From positions 25,111 to 89,110 of the forward strand of contig JBBBWG010010889.1 in assembly GCA_037176905.1 (NCBI GenBank): a DNA stretch of 64,000 nt. The letters run 5' to 3'. This stretch comes from Azolla pinnata (Eukaryota > Streptophyta > Polypodiopsida > Salviniales > Salviniaceae). A program made the translations under genes and the position numbers. Positions 59,810 through 64,000 of this stretch are shown here, piece after piece (position 1 is the first letter of the stretch; every line of letters begins with the position of its first letter). The notes beneath the pieces were generated by a model. It ran no database searches, was not told the origin of the DNA, and was given only the letters and a program-made list of their open reading frames with translations.

Positions 59810-61544
59810 GCACCTCTTGATGCCATATAATTGGATCGTTTTGGCGAAATAAAAGTTGCTCTGCCCTTCCAATTTGATCTGATATTTTGATCTTATCTTG
59901 ATTAATTCTCCAAATTTAGAATCATATAATACTTGGGCAGTCGAAAACGGAATTTATCTTCAAAAGATGGGGCTTGGGTTCAAGTCTTTTTCAGCAAATC
60001 ACTTCTTTCCCATTAACATGCGAGCATACACGAATCACATGACTTTTTCATAGCAATTACCACTCTTCTCAGCACCCAAATGTTCATATTCAAAATGGCG
60101 ACAAAGGATAATGTAACAAGCACTCAACAAAAATGTTCATGCTTTACAATTTCTGCCTCGCAATGCGCATTGATGGAATGAATTGAGAGTTATCGCTAAT
60201 CAAAAGCTCTCAGCCATGCATCACAACAGTTGTGTCGATATGCAAACTGGATGATCATCAGATTTCCAAGCTGTATGAATTGTGTTCATCATTAGTGAAT
60301 ATGGACTTCATTTAAGAAAATTCCTTGGGCTAACAGTTTTTCCGATATTTTAGGTTAAAAAAGATAATAATTAGCATTGCTATGGATTAAACACAAAGCT
60401 ATGCCCCTGGAACTAGAAGCTATTAGGGCATGATAGTAAGGACCAAACACAAAATGCTTATGTGCTTACAATTTACAGGAAGAGATCATTCTTATCAGAT
60501 ATGCCTGCCATCATTTAATAAAGGGCAGAGCATATACATCGCTGCAGCAAGGGGTTTATACTTGATTTAAGAGCCAAAAAACAAACTCAAATGAGCACTG
60601 CATATGACTGGATTAGGATCGAACTAGAGCTAAGAAACAGGGATGAATGCATGAGTTGATCTAAATACCAGAGGTGTAGGAATGAAAGATCTACTCGTGG
60701 GTCCCGAAGAGGGAATCAATAACAAGAGGCCAGTTCTTAAGCATTAGGGGCTGGAATTAATAGCAAGCCCATACCCTCCACTTACTTCAGAAAATCTCTT
60801 GCACTCATCAATGAAAACCTTCAAATCTTTGCTGATCATCATTCTGAATCACAAGGAAACTGGGCATAAATTTCTACAATCTAGCAAACAAAAATGAATT
60901 GAGGGGGGAACCCTTTGGACACATCGAAATAGCAAAACTGTGAGTCCCACAGATTAGAATACAATACAATAGAGCATTGAAATAGGTGGCATGTAAGTCT
61001 TTATGCAATGAGCAGATGATGGCCGAAGATGCAAGATACAAATTTCTTGCAAATCTAAGGCAAACACAACATTTGTAGGCGATATTTGCTCACTGTAAGT
61101 GTAATGGTGCCAGCATGGGAAAAAACAGGACGTCGAAGGATATAAAATCAAAAAACAGGAGAGTAGAAGCATATAACATGAAAAACCAGGAGGCTACAAG
61201 AAAGTATTAAGTAATAAATTTAACAAATACGATAGAGAAAGAATATGACAAACCATGATGCAAAAGTGCTCCTTATTGTACAGACATAAGTTTTGCAATC
61301 ACAGAAACTCCAAACAGACCTAGAAGCATAATGAAGAATATAAAAACCCACATATGACCAAGTACCTCATTACATGCCTTCTTATCTTGGTAAATTTATT
61401 TTACCGAATGTATAATAGTCTCTCTTTACGTTTGGCAGTTGTGATGAATCTTATGCATTGAACAACCAAAAAAGAAAGAAAGCCCTTACTCCAAAATGAA
61501 GAGATACCCTGTCTTCTAACGACAAGGGAGAGATCTTATTTTTG

Positions 61545-63002
61545 TCAAGCTGAGGCTGCTTGCACTTGTAATTCTTGAGCAGCTCGTTCACGGATCCTCC
61601 TTTCCAATTCTGGCCGGAAATGCCGAATCAGTCCTTGGACTGGCCAAGCAGCCGCATCTCCCAGAGCACATATAGTGTGCCCTTCGATTTGCTTGGTAAG
61701 CTCCCACAGGGTATCGATCTCTTCGATAACAGCATTACCTTTCTTCATCCTCTCCATCATCATCCATAGCCATCCAGTGCCCTCCCTGCAGGGAGTACAC
61801 TGCCCACAGCTCTCATGCTTATAGAAATATGATAGGCGAGCGATTGCATCCACGACATCTGTAGACTTATCCATAACAATCACAGCAGCAGTGCCTAGCC
61901 CAGTCTGTGCAGCCTTTAGCGCGTCAAAGTCCATCAATATGTCATCGCAAACACTCTTCGGGATCAATGGAACTGAAGAGCCACCAGGGATGATGGCCAA
62001 AAGGTTATCCCAGCCGCCTCTCACTCCCCCAGCGTGCCTCTCTATGAGCTCTCGTAGAGGGATACTCATCTCTTCTTCCACTGTGCAAGGCGTGTTCACG
62101 TGGCCCGAGATGCAGAAGAGCTTCGTGCCAGAGTTATTCTTACGCCCAAAGCTTGCAAACCACTCAGGTCCTCGACGAAGGATAGTTGGAGAAACTGCCA
62201 CTGTCTCTACATTGGTAACTGTACTGGGGCAACCATATAGACCTGTATTGGCTGGGAAAGGCGGCTTCAACCTAGGCTTGCCTTGCTTCCCCTCCAAGCT
62301 TTCTAGGAGCGCTGTTTCTTCACCACATATGTATGCACCAGCTCCGTAGTGAGTATACACATCGAAGTCATACCCACTTCCACATGCATTCTTCCCGATG
62401 TATCCCGCTGCATAAGCTTCTTCGATGGCCCTATCAAGATTCAGCCGTTCGTTCACATACTCACCACGGAGGTAGATATAGGCAGCACGAGCACGCATAG
62501 CCACGCCAGCAATAAGGCAGCCTTCGACAAGTTTATGAGGATCATGCCTCATGATCTCTCGATCTTTGCAAGTGCCAGGCTCGCTCTCATCAGCATTGAC
62601 AACAAGATAAGACGGGCGGCCATCAGAGACCTTGGGCATGAAAGACCATTTCAGGCCTGAGGGGAAGCCAGCCCCACCACGGCCTCGGAGACCGGACTTC
62701 TTTATCTCATTGACGATCCAATCTGCGCCTTTAAGGACCAGATCCTTGGTCCGATGCCAGTCGCCTCGGGCTATAGCACCTTTGAGGAAAGGATCATGCT
62801 TTCCGTAGAGGTTTGTGAAGATTCGGTCTTCATCTTTGAGGTTGCCGAAATGGGTCTTCTCGGGAGGTGGAGGTGGTGGCGGTGGAGTGGCAGGGTTCGG
62901 CGGAGGAGGAGGAGTTGCTGTACTCGAAGTGCTGAAATGCCGTGCTACTTTCAGATTGATCGATGCTGTGGTAGATCTCCCTAAGCTTCGGAGGCTCCTC
63001 AT
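61545..63002 (-). CDS. NDUFV1: NADH dehydrogenase (ubiquinone) flavoprotein 1, mitochondrial complex I 51 kDa subunit, 485 aa
   Basis: This subunit oxidises NADH at the tip of the complex I arm, in the mitochondrial matrix, and holds FMN and the N3 iron-sulfur cluster. The coding region is uninterrupted. An Arg/Ser-rich presequence ([19 protein letters not shown]) and a Pro-rich linker are followed by [20 protein letters not shown], the usual mature start in plants. FMN site: [21 protein letters not shown] site: [20 protein letters not shown]. Cluster ligands: Cys399, Cys402 and Cys405 ([11 protein letters not shown]) and Cys445 ([13 protein letters not shown]). Length and C-terminus match plant homologues. 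The start at 63002 is chosen because it begins the presequence and follows a CAG acceptor-like site. Frame-open sequence upstream is a duplicated leader. A 5' untranslated exon with a good donor is likely near 63656. Confidence 0.96.
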   Translation of the reverse strand: MRSLRSLGRSTTASINLKVARHFSTSSTATPPPPPNPATPPPPPPPPEKTHFGNLKDEDRIFTNLYGKHDPFLKGAIARGDWHRTKDLVLKGADWIVNEIKKSGLRGRGGAGFPSGLKWSFMPKVSDGRPSYLVVNADESEPGTCKDREIMRHDPHKLVEGCLIAGVAMRARAAYIYLRGEYVNERLNLDRAIEEAYAAGYIGKNACGSGYDFDVYTHYGAGAYICGEETALLESLEGKQGKPRLKPPFPANTGLYGCPSTVTNVETVAVSPTILRRGPEWFASFGRKNNSGTKLFCISGHVNTPCTVEEEMSIPLRELIERHAGGVRGGWDNLLAIIPGGSSVPLIPKSVCDDILMDFDALKAAQTGLGTAAVIVMDKSTDVVDAIARLSYFYKHESCGQCTPCREGTGWLWMMMERMKKGNAVIEEIDTLWELTKQIEGHTICALGDAAAWPVQGLIRHFRPELERRIRERAAQELQVQAASA

Positions 63003-63171
63003 GGCTGCAAGTATCACTAAAAACGAAGAAAGAAAGCTCTTTGATCGAATACAAGATCCAGGAAACAGTGAACATGAAGTACTAAAAACATGAAGCTCCT
63101 CATGGCCGCAAGTATCACTAAAAACAAAGAAAGAAAGCTCTTTGATCGAATACAAGATCCAGGAAACAGTG
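62995..63171 (-). repeat. 101-bp-period duplication of the NDUFV1 start region
   Basis: The segment from the start codon context (CTCCTCATGG on the plus strand) through the pyrimidine tract and TTTGATCGAATACAAGATCC is present at about 62995-63070 and again at 63096-63171. The copies differ at a few bases. The start-proximal copy keeps TTGCAG before the ATG, while the distal copy has TTGCGG, so only the proximal one keeps that splice acceptor. Both keep a TTTTTAG acceptor-like site. Confidence 0.92.
63017..63103 (-). promoter_or_regulatory. 28-codon upstream ORF created by the duplicated NDUFV1 start codon
   Basis: The duplicated ATG at 63103 opens a frame that starts MRSF like the real protein (MRSL). 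It then runs through the duplicated leader and stops at 63017-63019, 14 bases before the true ATG. If the region is exonic it would be an upstream ORF. If the 5' intron is removed at the proximal acceptor it is spliced out. Confidence 0.45.
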
Positions 63172-63655
63172 GAAAGCTCTCGGCCTCTTGCATAGAATGG
63201 GCAAAAAGACATGGCACGAAATTCTTAGCAAACAAAACAGCAGCAGGTAGCTACAATCAGAGAAACTCCGCAAGCAATTGGGCGGAGATTATTTGCACAC
63301 ACATTCAAGAAAGCGTGTGCTATGAATCACGGAGGCAGGATGTAACAGGAATCTCCAAAGAGGGAAAGCTGAAAATCGAATTGGAGGGGCACCAAAACGG
63401 AAAATTTTCAAAACGGAAAATTTTCAAAGCAATGCCTGGCAGAAACACCGCACGGAATGAACGAATGCGAGAATCAGAGGAAACAGAAGAGGCAAGAGCA
63501 CAGCGTTGCCAGAAGAAAAAAAACCCGAACGCGAACCTGGCAGAACCCTAAACAAAGATAAGAGAGAGAGATGGATCCCAAAGAGGAATGTCGGGGGAAG
63601 CCCTAAACAAACCACCTGAGACAGAGAGGGGCAGAGAATTGGAGCGACGATTTAC

Positions 63656-63700
63656 CTGTGAACGAAGGCCCAAGGATCTCGAGAGGATTTAGCAATGGAT
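63656..63700 (-). other. Probable 5' untranslated exon end of NDUFV1 (splice donor at 63655)
   Basis: On the minus strand the string GTTCACAG followed by GTAAATC makes a good 5' splice site at 63656/63655. It would join to an acceptor just before the coding start, removing an intron of about 0.65 kb. The upstream edge of this exon is not determined. Confidence 0.4.
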
Positions 63701-63807
63701 CTCTGCTCTTCTTCCTCCGACTCTGCTTCGCTTAGCAGATCAAACCTCTCTGTCGTTCCGCATCTGCAGGAAGAACTTCTCTCTGTGTCTTATGCCCTTA
63801 ACAAAGC

Positions 63808-63958
63808 CGCCCTACCACACATACATACATACGCACATGCACACATACATACATGCATGCATGCACATTCACATACATACATGCAGACACACATACATAC
63901 ATAAACACATTACACATACATGCATGCATGCACATTCACATACATACATACATGCACA
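63808..63958. repeat. CATA/CATG microsatellite upstream of NDUFV1
   Basis: (ACAT)n, (GCAT)n and (ACAC)n mixtures are followed by a poly-T run at about 63964-63981. It is the same type of simple sequence as at 6255-6745 and 47938-48210. Confidence 0.9.
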
Positions 63959-64000
63959 CACCCTTTTTTTTTTTTTTTTTTGGAAGATTTTATCCTGTCA

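Larger units (their letters stand above)
57423..61544. other. Upstream region of the ERF gene and long gene-free stretch to NDUFV1
   Basis: The first part holds a TTGGA/TGTTAG minisatellite (57766-58430). From 58500 to 61544 I find no recognisable gene. There is a CATCATGATGATC-rich patch near 59124-59180 and an (AT)n run at 59783-59809. The last few hundred bases are the NDUFV1 3' untranslated region. Confidence 0.65.

Overview
This window is nuclear DNA from a land plant. It holds ten recognisable protein genes, one cytochrome P450 relic and a large amount of short tandem repeat. The plant assignment rests on LHCB6 (CP24), a photosystem II antenna found in land plants and absent from green algae, on an AP2/ERF factor, a NUP1/NUP136-type nucleoporin and a plant-type complex I 51 kDa subunit, and on TTTAGGG (plant telomere type) blocks. 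Introns are canonical GT-AG with one GC-AG exception, and range from about 100 bp to 1.4 kb. LHCB6 argues against Pinaceae and Gnetales, which are known to have lost it. A non-seed plant (bryophyte, lycophyte or fern relative) looks plausible, but the sequence alone does not settle this.

Layout. 1.2-1.7 kb: last exon of LHCB6 (+). 2.9-5.0 kb: soluble epoxide hydrolase (-, 5 exons, 317 aa). 7.2-8.6 kb: intronless GT14/DUF266 glycosyltransferase (+). 11.5-17.7 kb: a 1,870-aa coiled-coil protein of unknown function (-, 3 exons). 19.1-21.4 kb: AlkB-type 2-oxoglutarate oxygenase with an N-terminal UBZ-like zinc finger (-, 7 exons, 329 aa). 22.2-23.0 kb: frameshifted P450 fragment (-). 24.7-27.2 kb: pectin methylesterase (-, 4 exons, 440 aa). 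30.0-37.3 kb: DNA topoisomerase 3-beta (+, 15 exons, 864 aa). 38.8-47.8 kb: glutaminyl-tRNA synthetase (-, 23 exons, 797 aa). 50.4-54.4 kb: NUP1/NUP136-like FG nucleoporin (+, 5 exons, 1,063 aa). 56.0-57.4 kb: ERF transcription factor (-). 61.5-63.0 kb: NDUFV1 complex I subunit (-, uninterrupted coding region).

Exon structures were rebuilt by reading splice sites on the proper strand. For every complete gene the exon lengths add up to a whole number of codons and join in frame. The genes are unrelated housekeeping, organellar, wall and regulatory genes. There is no operon-like or biosynthetic cluster, and I see no transposase, reverse transcriptase, rRNA gene, canonical tRNA gene or CRISPR array.

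The most unusual features are the zinc-finger/AlkB fusion, the very long Gln/His-rich coiled-coil protein, a tRNA-like (SINE-like) array upstream of the nucleoporin, and many local tandem duplications of about 20-130 bp. Two of these duplications copied a 3' splice region plus the start of an exon (LHCB6 and NDUFV1), and one copied 63 bp in frame inside the P450 relic.
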